NCBI GenBank assembly: GCA_033182465.1 | Contig: CP137324.1 | Span: 806,001-870,000, forward strand | DNA: 64,000 nucleotides | DNA from: Sanghuangporus weigelae | Taxonomy: Eukaryota > Basidiomycota > Agaricomycetes > Hymenochaetales > Hymenochaetaceae | Direction of reading: 5' to 3' | Shown: positions 49,950-60,793 of the stretch, in pieces | How the letters are laid out: each line of letters opens with the position of its first letter | Numbering within the stretch: position 1 is the stretch's first letter | The notes under the pieces: model-generated | What the model was told of the DNA's origin: nothing | The model's database searches: none | What the model saw: the letters and a program-made list of their open reading frames with translations, nothing else | Position numbers and translations under genes: made by a program

Positions 49950-50400
49950 ATCTGAAAATAAAGAACTTGCTGCACAAAGGTGACCAGCCGAACGAGTTGT
50001 TGAGTCAACGACCAGAGCCAGAGAGACAGTAGATAAGGTAGAGGAAGATAAGGTAGAGGAAGTATAAAGTTGACCAGCTGTCACGTGTGACTGATGTCCC
50101 GGAGAAACCCTGATCTAACCCAATTAGGAAGGACCCTAGCGGCCCTCGGTGGACGAAAAATCCATTCTTATCGGCAGGTCATTCCAACCCACGTTATTGC
50201 GTATAATATGTGTGTATTATGTCATGGCCAAATTTGGAAATCAGATTGCCACTCCGTCAACTGCCCTTGGTCCTGATCCTTATCTGTCGCATCTCTCCTT
50301 GACTGGAATCTCGGAAAAGCGCAACAATGGTGAGTGATTATTGTTCATATATGATTTATATACACTTCTGAATGTGTACGAAGCATAGTATGTCACTTGT
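49950..50400. other. upstream region of the Z1 gene
   Basis: The minus-strand promoter of the coiled-coil gene probably lies near 50050-50080, where CAACTTTATACTTCCTCTAC is followed by CT-rich leader. A CACGTG E-box is at 50086. Plus-strand frames at 50094-50337 carry no motif. Confidence 0.45.
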
Positions 50401-51610
50401 CTAAGAGAAATAACCACGAATGTCTGTCTGTGCAAGACTTGTCTGAATCTCCCATCGAAGACTGCATCGAAGCTTTGGTAGAACCATGCGTGCCTCCTCT
50501 GCCTCAGTTCCCATCTGTGTCTGCAGAAGAGTACAGAGCTGTGTGAGTACATGGCATGCCTCGTGAAGGCTTATTATCGGTTCTGGCTCTGGTTCAGGCG
50601 GCTCGAGTTCAGGTATGTGCTCTCCGTTTGCCTCTCTCCGGTTTAACTCCACCTGCTCTAGGATTTCGCCATCCGCCCATTCTGCCTCTGTGATCTTCTC
50701 GCTCTCCACCTCCAGGAAATCCTTGACCCGTACAACGTGCTTCAGCGGAACAATCTCCTTCACAAACTCCTTCAGCGTGCTCTCAAGCTGCAAAACGGCG
50801 GCCTGGACTTCATCAACTTGGTCTGCCGGTGTCTCCATGGAATTGATTGCATATGGATCAAGAATGCCTGCATGCTTCCAACAGTTCGTAACAATTTTGG
50901 CAATCACTGCATGCCATGCTTGCATGATGAGACACATTGCTTCGAGTCAATGTAATAGATGTTTTCACTTCCGTCGTCGTAATGTTCGAGTGCTCCAAGA
51001 AGGAATAAGCGGCCATGATTTGCTTTGAATGTCCGGATAATACCTGCGTCCATCGGTTGGATGTGTGATGTCATATTTGGCTCAAGATGCATGATTTCAA
51101 CATTGGTGAGTGTCTTCGGGTCGAAAATATGTGATGGTGCATTGTCAATCAGGAGACAGATATGCCAATTCGCGCCTCGCATCTCTGCGTCAAGGTCTTC
51201 AATGAATCTACATGGTATCTTCTGTCAGATAATAACTGCGAAAATAAACAATCTTACTTACATTTTGAAAATTGAGCCCGTCATCCATGCCTTTTTGTTT
51301 CAAAAATAGTAGAACCCGAGTTTCGACCCATCCTGCTTTTGAAAACACCGGGGCCTACGTGCATGACCGATAAAGAGAGGCTTTCGAATGTCTGTCCCAT
51401 CAGCATTTGTCATGAACCCAAGAGAAATCCTTGTTTTGTCCCCCTTTCCGCCAGAGAGCTGCTGAGTTGCAAGACTTCGATCTGGTGGCATCCGGTAATA
51501 CAAACCAGTTTCATCAAAATTATAGATGTCACATGGTTTGAAATTCCGTAGTACACTCTGAAGCCGTTTCCGAGCTGCTGCAACATCACTAAGGTAGAAG
51601 AAGTATAAAC
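50401..51610 (-). pseudogene. pogo/Tigger-type DDE transposase
   Basis: DDE_1-type transposase of the pogo branch of Tc1/mariner, read on the minus strand. It has RKRLQSVLRNFKPCDIYNFD with DETG (first Asp), YYRMPPDRSLATQQLSG, KGDKTRISLGFMTNADGTD, FIGHARRPRCF, then CLLIDNAPSHI (second Asp) and MTSHIQPMDAGIIRTFKAN (third Asp), followed by AWHAVIAKIVTNCWKHAGI. One in-frame TGA lies at the F/N of YYF-NKKAW (near 51300) and introns follow. The C-terminal part (50401-50860) is Glu/Pro-rich. The usual N-terminal HTH and CENP-B-type domain is missing: upstream of 51590 the sequence changes to a promoter-like stretch. Truncated and probably inactive. Confidence 0.8.
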
Positions 51611-52005
51611 TCGACTAGGTGTGATGCGCGTCGCACGTCCCTGACTTTCCACATCTGGCAACATAACTCATTCCATTTATTTTGCCTCACACGTCACACA
51701 ACATCACATATGGCCTCCATAGATATCTTCTGACAGAAATTATCAGCAGATGTACGTTTTTAATTTTCGAAAATATTATAAATGGATCACGCAATTATGG
51801 AAATAAGTCATCTTGTCCCAAATAACTTAGAATTCATTTTCCAGCATTCTGGAGAAGTTTCAAAAATTTGACCAATTTTTTTTGCCGCTGCCAAGACTAT
51901 ATTATATAATATAATATGTTACATAATTACTCAAATATAGAGTATTGATCGCCGTGACTAATCTGCATAACAAGCTTATACCTGACTCTTAGTGCCAATA
52001 CAGCC
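51611..52005. other. AT-rich spacer between transposons
   Basis: Contains a short AT palindrome (ATATTATATAATATAATAT near 51899). On the minus strand 51591-51620 reads GAGTTTATACTTCTTCTACC, close to the promoter-like stretch upstream of the Z1 gene. No coding region seen. Confidence 0.4.
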
Positions 52006-54230
52006 ATGGGACGATGTTCAAATAGAGTCAAAGCAAGAGTTGACAACTTGAAGAAGGGTAGAGAGCCTGTGAGTGTCTCCGAAATACCAGATGTTGTTTG
52101 TCTGACAAGTTATTAGGCTGCTGAGGTCATTATTGTCTCAGACAATGAGGACAGTGAAGCCGAGTCCTCAAGTCCAGACAAGATTTCGATTGCAAGTGCT
52201 GCAATGACAGACAGTGACAATGATGAGAACATGGAGAAAGAAGAACTTACAATTTCTGCAGAGGAGGTGGAGGGCTTCTTTGACAGACTTCGAAGGGGCA
52301 TGATAGACTGGCAAGCTCGTTTGAGAGCTCGAGCAAGGCCTGCCAAGTACAGTACCATCCCCTCAAAGCAAGCAGCACGTACCAAACGGTTTCATAAAGC
52401 AAAAATTTCCAAAGAGACAGCAAAATTACGAAGCGAAGGGTTTCTGGATATACGGAATTTTTTACGCAGGCTCCAAAAAAGTGCGCACTTTTTTTTCTTT
52501 AATTGCAAGTTCAGATGCTGATGGTTGTGACAGCAAATCCAAGCAAACTGAACTTGTCGATATTGTTGACAGCGATTCCGAGCCGGGAACCTTTCCGGGC
52601 GAGCAGGCGATAAGGTATTTGAGCGCATCGGACATTAGACACGAACAAATCTGCACAATGAGCGAATCACGCACCTCTGAGCCCTCACCTCCCTCACCAG
52701 TCGAATTCACGGAAGAGCAAGTCGCAGCTCTGCGTGCCCAGACTCGTGCCTTCCAGCTGATCCAGCGAGGTGCACCGATTCCAGAGCATATACAAGCAGC
52801 ATTGCTTCCCGGCAACAATGCCATTGCCAACCTTGAAAAGTCGCTTCAGGCCTCGGCTCAGCCTGATTTCGTCGTTTCTGATGTGGGAAAGCGGGCTGCA
52901 AATTCTGCTGCTGACGAGAAGGACGACTGCCATGAAATTGCGGAGAACATCATTTTCGACCAGACAGCTCCAATGAGCACTGGGGCCCTCAACGTCACCG
53001 CGGGCGAGAAGGACGACTGTCGTGGAATTGCGGAGAAAATCTCAGGCGGTCAGATGGCTTCAATGAACCTCGGCATCGCTGCAGGCGAGAAGAACGACTG
53101 TCATGGAATTGCGGAGAACATCATGTTGGGCCAGATACGACCAGCGAGCTCTCATACATGCGATGTCGCACTTGATATGGACATGCTCGAGGACATATGC
53201 AGCACCGTAGGAAGAAGTCAGTTGCGTGAGACTTCCGAAGAAGTGGCTGAAGTCATCGGAGGGGTTAGATGCGAAGATGATGGCTTCGTGTCTTGTCAGG
53301 TGGAGAGTGAAATAGGAGAAGCACGCATCTCATCGTCTGGACGTGTCAGTGTTCAACAAGCCAACGAAATGCATACCTTCTGGAACCAGAATCCATCTGA
53401 CATCCCTCCTCCACAATTCACATTTGCAAGCAGTCCTATTGCAGTAGAACATGCCGTATACCCTGGTTGTGCTCCTCCACCCTTGGCTGAGTCCCGCGAG
53501 ATGTTCCATCATGTCAACCGACTCTGCGCAGATAGAGAACATGAACGAACGAAGGATGCATCAGGATGCGTACTGCGAGAAACTGAAGATAAAGAGTCCA
53601 AATTCCGACCTCCAGCGAAAACGGACCCAGAGCTAGGGGAAGCAATCTGGCGGCTGCATATCGAGGTCAAAAACAATTGACCTTTTTTTCCGCTCGAGAA
53701 TCAGCTGTATGCTGGTTTTTCTTCGTTTGTACGTGGCAGAAGAGGAACTTGGTTGGATTGAGGCTTCGGTGGTAGCTGCAAGCGTGGCGGCAGGACGAGG
53801 GGAATATTTGGCACGTCTACTCCGTACATGTCACGGCGTCATCTGGAGGACCACACCTACCTTCCAGTGAATCTTTACGGATCCTGGAAACGGTCAATCA
53901 TTGCTGATGAAGATTTTCGAGGTGAAATACAGGCTCACCTTCAAAGCCTTGGGAAAGAGTTCCTGACTGCACAGGATGTGTGCGACTACTTGAATTTACC
54001 GGAAGTCATGACTTGATTGAACCGTAAAAAAGAAATCAGCCTTCGTACCGCAGCAAAATGGATGAATGTGATGGGTTACCGATATGGGGAAACTCCCACT
54101 GGGATGTACGTTGATGGCCATGAGAGGGAAGATGTAGTCAAGTATAGGCAGGAGCATTTTCTGCCATTATGGGAGGAGCATGAGAAGGAAATGGTTTTCG
54201 ACAGCCTACAAGATGGATCGTGCAAATGAT
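52006..54230 (+). mobile_element. basidiomycete DDE transposon, 5' part only
   Basis: Begins with ATG at 52006 (MGRCSNRVKARVDNLKKGRE, intron GTGAGT...TATTAG, then AAEVIIVSDNEDSEAESS). The N-terminal region EEVEGFFDRLRRGMIDWQ and RFHKAKISKETAKLRSEGF fits the poorly characterised DDE endonuclease family abundant in agarics. After the QLQ-type frame (52658-53680) come WIEASVVAASVAAGRGEY, YLPVNLYGSWKRS and TAQDVCDYLNLPEV, one TGA at 54014-54016, then ISLRTAAKWMNVMGYRYGE and GHEREDVVKYRQEHFLPLWE, the N-terminal DNA-binding half of that transposase. Everything past 54230, including the DDE core, is missing. Confidence 0.6.
52658..53680 (+). CDS. QLQ-domain protein ORF within the DDE transposon
   Basis: The frame from MSESRTSEPSPPSP runs into FTEEQVAALRAQTRAFQLIQ and RGAPIPEHIQ, a clear QLQ domain of the kind at the N-terminus of fungal SNF2/BRG1 remodelers. 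No ATPase follows. Instead there are three degenerate 28-30-residue repeats (EKDDCHEIAENI, EKDDCRGIAEKI, EKNDCHGIAENI), an acidic segment, FWNQNPSDIPPPQFTF and a charged C-terminus. The frame is open upstream to 52481, so the ORF may be an exon of the transposon gene. Captured host exon or transposon accessory protein are both possible; function unknown. Confidence 0.55.
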   Translation: MSESRTSEPSPPSPVEFTEEQVAALRAQTRAFQLIQRGAPIPEHIQAALLPGNNAIANLEKSLQASAQPDFVVSDVGKRAANSAADEKDDCHEIAENIIFDQTAPMSTGALNVTAGEKDDCRGIAEKISGGQMASMNLGIAAGEKNDCHGIAENIMLGQIRPASSHTCDVALDMDMLEDICSTVGRSQLRETSEEVAEVIGGVRCEDDGFVSCQVESEIGEARISSSGRVSVQQANEMHTFWNQNPSDIPPPQFTFASSPIAVEHAVYPGCAPPPLAESREMFHHVNRLCADREHERTKDASGCVLRETEDKESKFRPPAKTDPELGEAIWRLHIEVKNN

Positions 54231-54282
54231 CAAAGGAAAACAAAATGGGTTCACAGCAGTGAGCAGCCCAAGCCTCGCCTTA

Positions 54283-55130
54283 CAGCCGTTTGCAAAAGTA
54301 TGAGAAAAGCCTAAATCACATGATTTGTTGACACATGTCGTGCCCTTGAACAACAAAAATGAATTGAGTGCTCTATTTCTCGGTCAATACTGCATGTAAA
54401 AATATGATATGGCTATGTAAAAAAAATGCTCGAAAATGCGCTTCCAACGGTGTAAGAATGTATGAGAAATATAGTGTGTACATGACAGAACAAAACAGAC
54501 AACCTTGTCAACCCATCCCTCACAACCATCCCTCAGGCCATTGAAAAATCACCACTCATGAAATACTCCATGTAAAAATATAATTCAGGTGGCATAATTC
54601 ATGCAAGTGCAGAAGGTATCTGTGTACAAGTTCTTGTGGCATATTGATAGGCCCTTCAATGGTAGAGTAAGGCAACAGCCATTCATGCCCACTTGCAGAA
54701 CCCCTCTCCTCAGCCTCCTCGCAGGGCACTAGCACTCATCGTTTTGATTACCAACAGGTCAGTACTTGCCCTTCACTGCCTATCCCATCCAGTCGAAGCT
54801 CTGAAGAGAAAATGCAGCAGCCTTTGGAGCCAGGTCCGTCAACATCTTCATATTCTTCTTTGCATCTCGAGCCAAAGCGGTCAAAGCAGGCTAAGGAGCC
54901 TCAACGACAGATCAGTTAGCTACAATTTGTTGTTATCGCTCAGTACACAGCTCGCACGTACAGATCATATTAAGTACAAGAAGCAATTCACGACTGAAGG
55001 CAAACTCTCGATCAAACGAGAGCAGGTGGAACTCGAATCATCGCTACTAAAAGAATACGGTCTGAAACTGCATATGACGGCCAAAATACATGGGAATACA
55101 GAGGTAGAATGACATATAGAAGAACAGAAT
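54283..55130 (+). mobile_element. Tc1-type element C, left end and leader only
   Basis: Starts CAGCCGTTTGCAAAAGT after TA, nearly identical to the foldback ends, with subterminal TCGGTCAATACTGCA and GCTCGAAAATGCGC shared with element A. About 800 bp follow with fragments such as EPGPSTSSYSSLHLEPKRSK but no DDE core. The element fades into host-like sequence near 55130. Right end not found. Confidence 0.55.
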
Positions 55131-55481
55131 ACTTATTCAGATAGGGAGAGAACAAGAAGAGCATGACACAGCAATTCCTGCTGTACACATGTTACAAGGC
55201 AAGGCAAATGGAGCCACTGTGTTGTGACCTACCGCAGCGTGCTCTTGGTATACTCAAACAGCCGCAAAAGAGATCAACGTGCCCGCGTAAGAAGTAAGAA
55301 GACCGAGTCGAAATAAATAAACACGAAATGAGATCCTTTCGAGTAATGACCGCCAAACTAGACAAAGGAGAGGTGAAGAGGGCATAATTCCGTCCGTGGA
55401 GGGCAAGCGATTGTCCGGTCCGTAGTACTTTCGGCCTCCCACAGTGGGAGTGAGGCAAGGCTGGATGGTCCCTTGCCCAGC
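55131..55481. other. 3' flank of the Z2 gene
   Basis: Spacer between element C and the minus-strand stop at 55482. No gene is seen. Confidence 0.4.
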
Positions 55482-56781
55482 TCACATCGCCTTCCCCTTC
55501 CCCTTCGAGTCCGTCGTCTTCGGCTCCTGATCCGTCTGAGCAGGGTTAACTGACTCCATCCATTGTAACAGAATAAGGTAGTCCGGATTTGTCGTATTCA
55601 TTCCGTAACGTGTCTGCGCTTCGATGAAATTATCGATTTCCTTCTCCGTGTTGGACGAGGCTCCATCAACTTCATCTTCGTTTGTTTCAAGAGTTTCGAC
55701 TTTCTCGGTCTCCTGCAAAGCTTTACTGGAATCGAAAACTTCCTGCGAGTCGACGTCTCCTGTACAAGCCTTCTTGATCGTGGTCCATGCGGCTTTCAGC
55801 TGCTTGAAGGGTAGCTCGACCTCAAGCGCGCCCGCTTTTATAAGATCGTATACACGTGAGGATCCAGATATTGCTAGATTCAGTAACTTCTCGTCACCGA
55901 GCACTCGCAGGCACCGCTGAAGAACATTAAGCCGATGAGTGCAGCTCCGCTGCTTCTTGAGAGCCTTCTTGATTTCCTTCTCAAAGACTCTTGCATTTCC
56001 CTCTAGGTGGTTTATCAACGCCGAATTGATCGGGGGACATTCGGTTTGAGGACTGCTGTCAACCTTGATCCCGGAAGATTCGACGTTCGAAATGCCAACA
56101 ACAATATCTGATTGTCCAAATAGAGTGTTTCAGATTCAGAATTGCTGTGAAATGCTACCTGCCTTAAGTGAAGGGTCCATACCTTCTCTCTCTTGGCGCT
56201 TCAGTGGCGCAGGAGTCCCTCCAGATGCGCTGCTGGTATGGCCCGCCTGAGAGCGTTGCTGACTAGCATATACCGCTTCTTCCACTGTACCACCACGAGA
56301 AAGTACTCTAATAAGGTTGTGTTGCTCAGCAAGCGCAGCATTCAGAGATTCAATTTCCGCGCCCGTTTGTTCTGTTTCCTTCTTAACCACGCTATGTTCC
56401 CATATTATGAGCGGGGCAAAGAACTTTAAGACGTGACCAAAGAATTCCTCGATAGTTTCCGTACCGAAACGTCCAATTTCATTACATTGGTGATCGGCTT
56501 CCAATCGAAAATCTCCGACAATTGCGGTGTTCGGAAGAGTAGCAAAATACGGACCATTCGGTGAATAACGCTCCTCTTCCAGAAGATAGTGGAAAACAGA
56601 GCGACGAGGACGAAACAGGTACGTCCTGTTTGGCCTCGATTGAACGTCGAAGTGGAGGCGGTAATGTTCCGTCAGCTTCAATAAAAACATGTGCCATAGA
56701 TTGACTGGCATCGCCCATTCCAATTCGCTCAGGAAACCTGTCACATTGAGGAACTTTGGAAGGACGAGCGTGAAACCACGC

Positions 56782-58323
56782 TGTAGCGCACTGGCTCCTC
56801 CTGTGCCAGTACACTCATACTATGGCTCCCTCTTACTGCAGATACCATATCCCAGCACTGCCGACACCTGAGAGTGTGAGGGCACACTTCTATTGCACTC
56901 GGGACATCATTTGAGCACGTATCCATTGATTCCAGCACACGTACTGTACTGCGGCGCCCTCCTATGACCCAAATCGATCCGCCGATGGCTCCCCGACACT
57001 CAGACAGGTCCGCCGACAGCTCCTACCCAGCACCAGGCACTATAGGACACATCCCTCAGTGACTACGTGCCGCCGATCTTATGATTTACCATACGTACAG
57101 CCGTGCGGCGACTCTGGATGCCTCCGAGTCGGCCCCCCCTTGGCGCCGATCAATGCGGCAGACACTCAGACATCCTCAGGTACCCTCGCCGACGCCTCCT
57201 ACAGCTTACCAAGCAGTCCCCCATTGTCTAGGGAGCTATATATTGTCATATGTGCTTACATGCCTCATTACGATGTATCTGCCACCAGTCCGGCAGTCCC
57301 CCACAGCACTGCCGCTCCGGCCACTCATATTAGTCACTAGGGATCGCCCACACTCTGTATTGAGTGCCGCTGATGCATCGGACACCTCAGGGACATCGGC
57401 TGATGCGCCCTTTGTCTCATATACGCGATATCAGCCTCCAATCATCGGTTCCGATGTTTCCCGACTTCCCCCCAATGCGGCGGCCCCCATTAGACCATGT
57501 ATGGAAGGTAGGCATGTGGTACATCGGCGTGCCAAGCCACCGACTCGCGCCGCCAAGCCCAACTCCACCGGTGCCCGTGTTATTGCAGATACTCAATATT
57601 TCATGTGATTGGATGCCCCCCTCACGTTGCCGCTCTCAGATTTCACCTGGGCGCTCCGGCAGCGGCCCTTGGCGACCCAGATGACTCAGGAGATGTTGTC
57701 AGACAGTAGGATGTGTCGGCGACAGCAGTAGAGTATATATAGAGCTTATACTAGCTTGTAGACGAAAGGATTCCAAGCCTAGCAAGGATTCCAAGAGCAT
57801 GTACCAGACCGAGCGCCAGAGTTCGAGATATCCCTCACTCTGAGTCTCCCCTCATGTACTGAGCCTCCCCCTTGACTATATACTATCCTTGACATCTCCT
57901 CTTGTTTGACTCCACATTCTACTTGCCTTCGCCGCCTCCGGTACGCCTCTGCCGCTCTGACGTTCAGTGAGTGAGTAGGGCTTGGGATTTAACCCTGAGC
58001 CTCCTCCCCACACTTTATACCTGTCCGGCGCCCCTCTATTTGACATCGGCGACCCTTCGGCGACCCAGGCTTCTTATCAGACTCCCCTTCGGCGTCCTTT
58101 CCAGCCTTTCACTCCAGTTTATCCCATCTATTCATCTTATACGGTCCTTTCTCTCCATCTATTGTGTTTACGCTACGTCGGCAGCCCCCTGTGATCCCCC
58201 CTCTCAAGCGGCGGTCCTGTTATCCTATTCCCTTTATCCAGCGGCATCCCTAGACCCATCCATTACGTCTCCGACGGTTCCTGGCACCTGCCGGGTAGTA
58301 GGTCTTTGAGAGTCTGATAGCGT
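56782..58323 (+). mobile_element. repeat Y copy 2, left portion
   Basis: Same start as copy 1 (TGTAGCGCACTGG), with left target duplicate ACGC at 56778-56781. It has only one 183-bp unit. Its right end is displaced by the inverted copy and resumes at 60090-60266, where CCGACCGACA is followed by the second ACGC (60267-60270). Solo-LTR-like fossil. Confidence 0.7.
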
Positions 58324-60172
58324 TGTCGGTCGGCGGTGTCGTATCTGAAGGTGCTACAGATGTCCGTCCTACTAAGGGTGCTGAATGTATGAAGGAACCT
58401 CCAAAAATGGGATGCCGACGCTATCAGACTCTCAAAGACCTACTACCCGGCAGGTGCCAGGAACCGTCGGAGACGTAATGGATGGGTCTAAGGATGCCGC
58501 TGGATAAAGGGAATAGAATAACAGGGCCGCCGCTCAAAAGGGGGGATCACAAGAGGCTGCCGACGTGGTATAAACTCGGCCACAGGAAGGTATGAAGCGT
58601 ATAAGATGAATATAAGGGATAAAATGGAGTGAGTGGCTGGAGAAGGCGCCGCTGGGTCGTCTGATAGGATGCCTGGGTCGTCGGATGGCCGCCGACGTTG
58701 AATAGAGGGGTGCCGGACTGAGGGGGAGGCCGCAGGAATCCGCTGCAGTAGCGTAAACGCGATAGATGAAAGGAAAAGACCGTATAAGATCAATATATGG
58801 GATAAACTGGAGTGAAAGGCTGGAAAGGATGCCGAAGGGGAGTCTGATGAGAAGCCTGGGTCGCCGAAGGGTCGCCGACGTCGAATAGAGGGGCGCCGGA
58901 TCACTGAACGTCAGAGCGGCAGAGGCGTACCGGAGGCGGCGAAGGCAAGTAGAATGTGGAGTCAAACAAGAGGAGATGTCAAGGATAGTATATAGTCAAG
59001 GGGGAGGCTCAGTACATGAGGGGAGACTCAGAGTGAGGGATATCTCGAACTCTGGTGCTCGGTCTGGTACATGCTCTTGGAATCCTTGCTAGGCTTGGAA
59101 TCCTTTCGTCTACAAGCTAGTATAAGCTCTATATATACTCTACTGCTGTCGCCGACACATCCTACTGTCTGACAACATCTCCTGAGTCATCTGGGTCGCC
59201 AAGGGCCGCTGCCGGAGCGCCCAGGTGAAATCTGAGAGCGGCAACGTGAGGGGGGCATCCAATCACATGAAATATTGAGTATCTGCAATAACACGGGCAC
59301 TGGTGGAGTTGGGCTTGGCGGCGCGAGTCGGTGGCTTGGCACGCCGATGTACCACATGCCTACCTTCCATACATGGTCTAATGGGGGCCGCCGCGTCGGG
59401 GGGAAGTCGGGAAACATCGGAACCGATGATTGGAGGCTGATATCGCGTATATGAGACAAAGGGCGCATCAGCCGATGTCCCTGAGGTGTCCGATGCATCA
59501 GCGGCACTCAATACAGAGTGTGGGCGATCCCTAGTGACTAATATGAGTGGCCGGAGCGGCAGTGCTGTGGGGGACTGCCGGACTGGTGGCAGATACATCG
59601 TAATGAGGCATGTAAGCACATATGACAATATATAGCTCCCTAGACAATGGGGGACTGCTTGGTAAGCTGTAGGAGGCGTCGGCGAGGGTACCTGAGGATG
59701 TCTGAGTGTCTGCCGCATTGATCGGCGCCAAGGGGGGGCCGACTCGGAGGCATCCAGAGTCGCCGCACGGCTGTACGTATGGTAAATCATAAGATCGGCG
59801 GCACGTAGTCACTGAGGGATGTGTCCTATAGTGCCTGGTGCTGGGTAGGAGCTGTCGGCGGACCTGTCTGAGTGTCGGGGAGCCATCGGCGGATCGATTT
59901 GGGTCATAGGAGGGCGCCGCAGTACAGTACGTGTGCTGGAATCAATGGATACGTGCTCAAATGATGTCCCGAGTGCAATAGAAGTGTGCCCTCACACTCT
60001 CAGGTGTCGGCAGTGCTGGGATATGGTATCTGCAGTAAGAGGGAGCCATAGTATGAGTGTACTGGCACAGGAGGAGCCAGTGCGCTACAGCGGCATCCTT
60101 AGACCCATCTATTACGTCTCCGACGGTTCCTGGCACCTGCCGGGTAGTAGGTCTTTGAGAGTCTGATAGCAT
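58242..60172. repeat. 82-bp direct repeat flanking the inverted Y copy
   Basis: The CGGCATCC..TAGACCC to GTCTGATAGC segment occurs at 58242-58323 and again from 60091, with a few differences. Copy 1 has it once. It is best read as an older tandem duplication in Y copy 2 into which copy 3 inserted. Confidence 0.55.
58324..60089 (-). mobile_element. repeat Y copy 3, inverted and nested in copy 2 (1,766 bp)
   Basis: Full-length Y on the minus strand (TGTCGGTCGG at left, GCGCTACA at right) with two 183-bp units (about 58534-58900). Flanked by GCGT on the left and GCGG on the right, a one-base-different 4-bp duplication. It lies exactly at the junction of an 82-bp segment that appears on both sides (58242-58323 and 60091-60172). 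Confidence 0.7.
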
Positions 60173-60793
60173 CAGCATCCCATTTTTGGAGGTCCCTTCA
60201 TACATTCAGCACCCTTAGTAGGACGGACATCTGTAGCACCTTCAGATACGACACCGCCGACCGACAACGCGCCACGTCAGATTGCGCCATCGTATACCCA
60301 CGTTGAACATCTAACAACTTTGTGGCTGCATCATTCTGAAAAGAAAGAGAGACTATTAGGTAAGGTAGGAAAGGTGTGTCTAATTGTGAACGAGTCATTT
60401 ACCCCTAAAGAAGAAGCCTCGAGCATCCTCACATGCTCCACGGTCTCAGAGAGTGCCATCGCAAACTCGGAGATATCCTTTTTCACCGTCGCGGAATGGT
60501 CTTTCAACTTCGCACGTTGATCGTCCACAGCACTCGCTACGCCATCACAATGCTTATCAAGACGAGTTACATGCTGAGAAAGCCGATGAACGACATCGCA
60601 TAGCACATCTGTGAGAACCATTATTTGATCAGGAGGATAACCCTCAGCCTCTTCCAGTTTCCTTTTAATCCTCATATGCTGAACAGCCATACCCTTAATG
60701 GGGTCTATAGAGCCCGATTTTAGGGGGGCAGGGCAAAACAAGACATGGAACGCACCTTCCCCCTTCGATGCGCCATGGTGAAACTCCTTTTGC

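Larger units (their letters stand above)
55482..60776 (-). pseudogene. coiled-coil protein gene of unknown function, split by repeat Y (Z2)
   Basis: Start at 60776: MAHRRGK, intron, GMAVQHMRIKRKLEEAEG, then YPPDQIMVLTDVLCDVVHRL and a coiled coil (VDDQRAKLKDHSATVKKDIS). A further intron leads to TKLLDVQRGYTMAQSDVAR. Repeat Y fills 56782-60266, flanked by ACGC duplicates. The gene then continues from GFTLVLPKFLNVTGFLSELE through LWHMFLLKLTEHYRLHFDV, YLFRPRRSVFHYLLEEERYS, EEFFGHVLKFFAPLIIWEHS and, after one more intron (56115-56170), KEIKKALKKQRSCTHRLNVL and an acidic tail ending KGKGKAM. Apart from the insertion it reads cleanly, so the event is recent. No family recognised. Confidence 0.6.
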
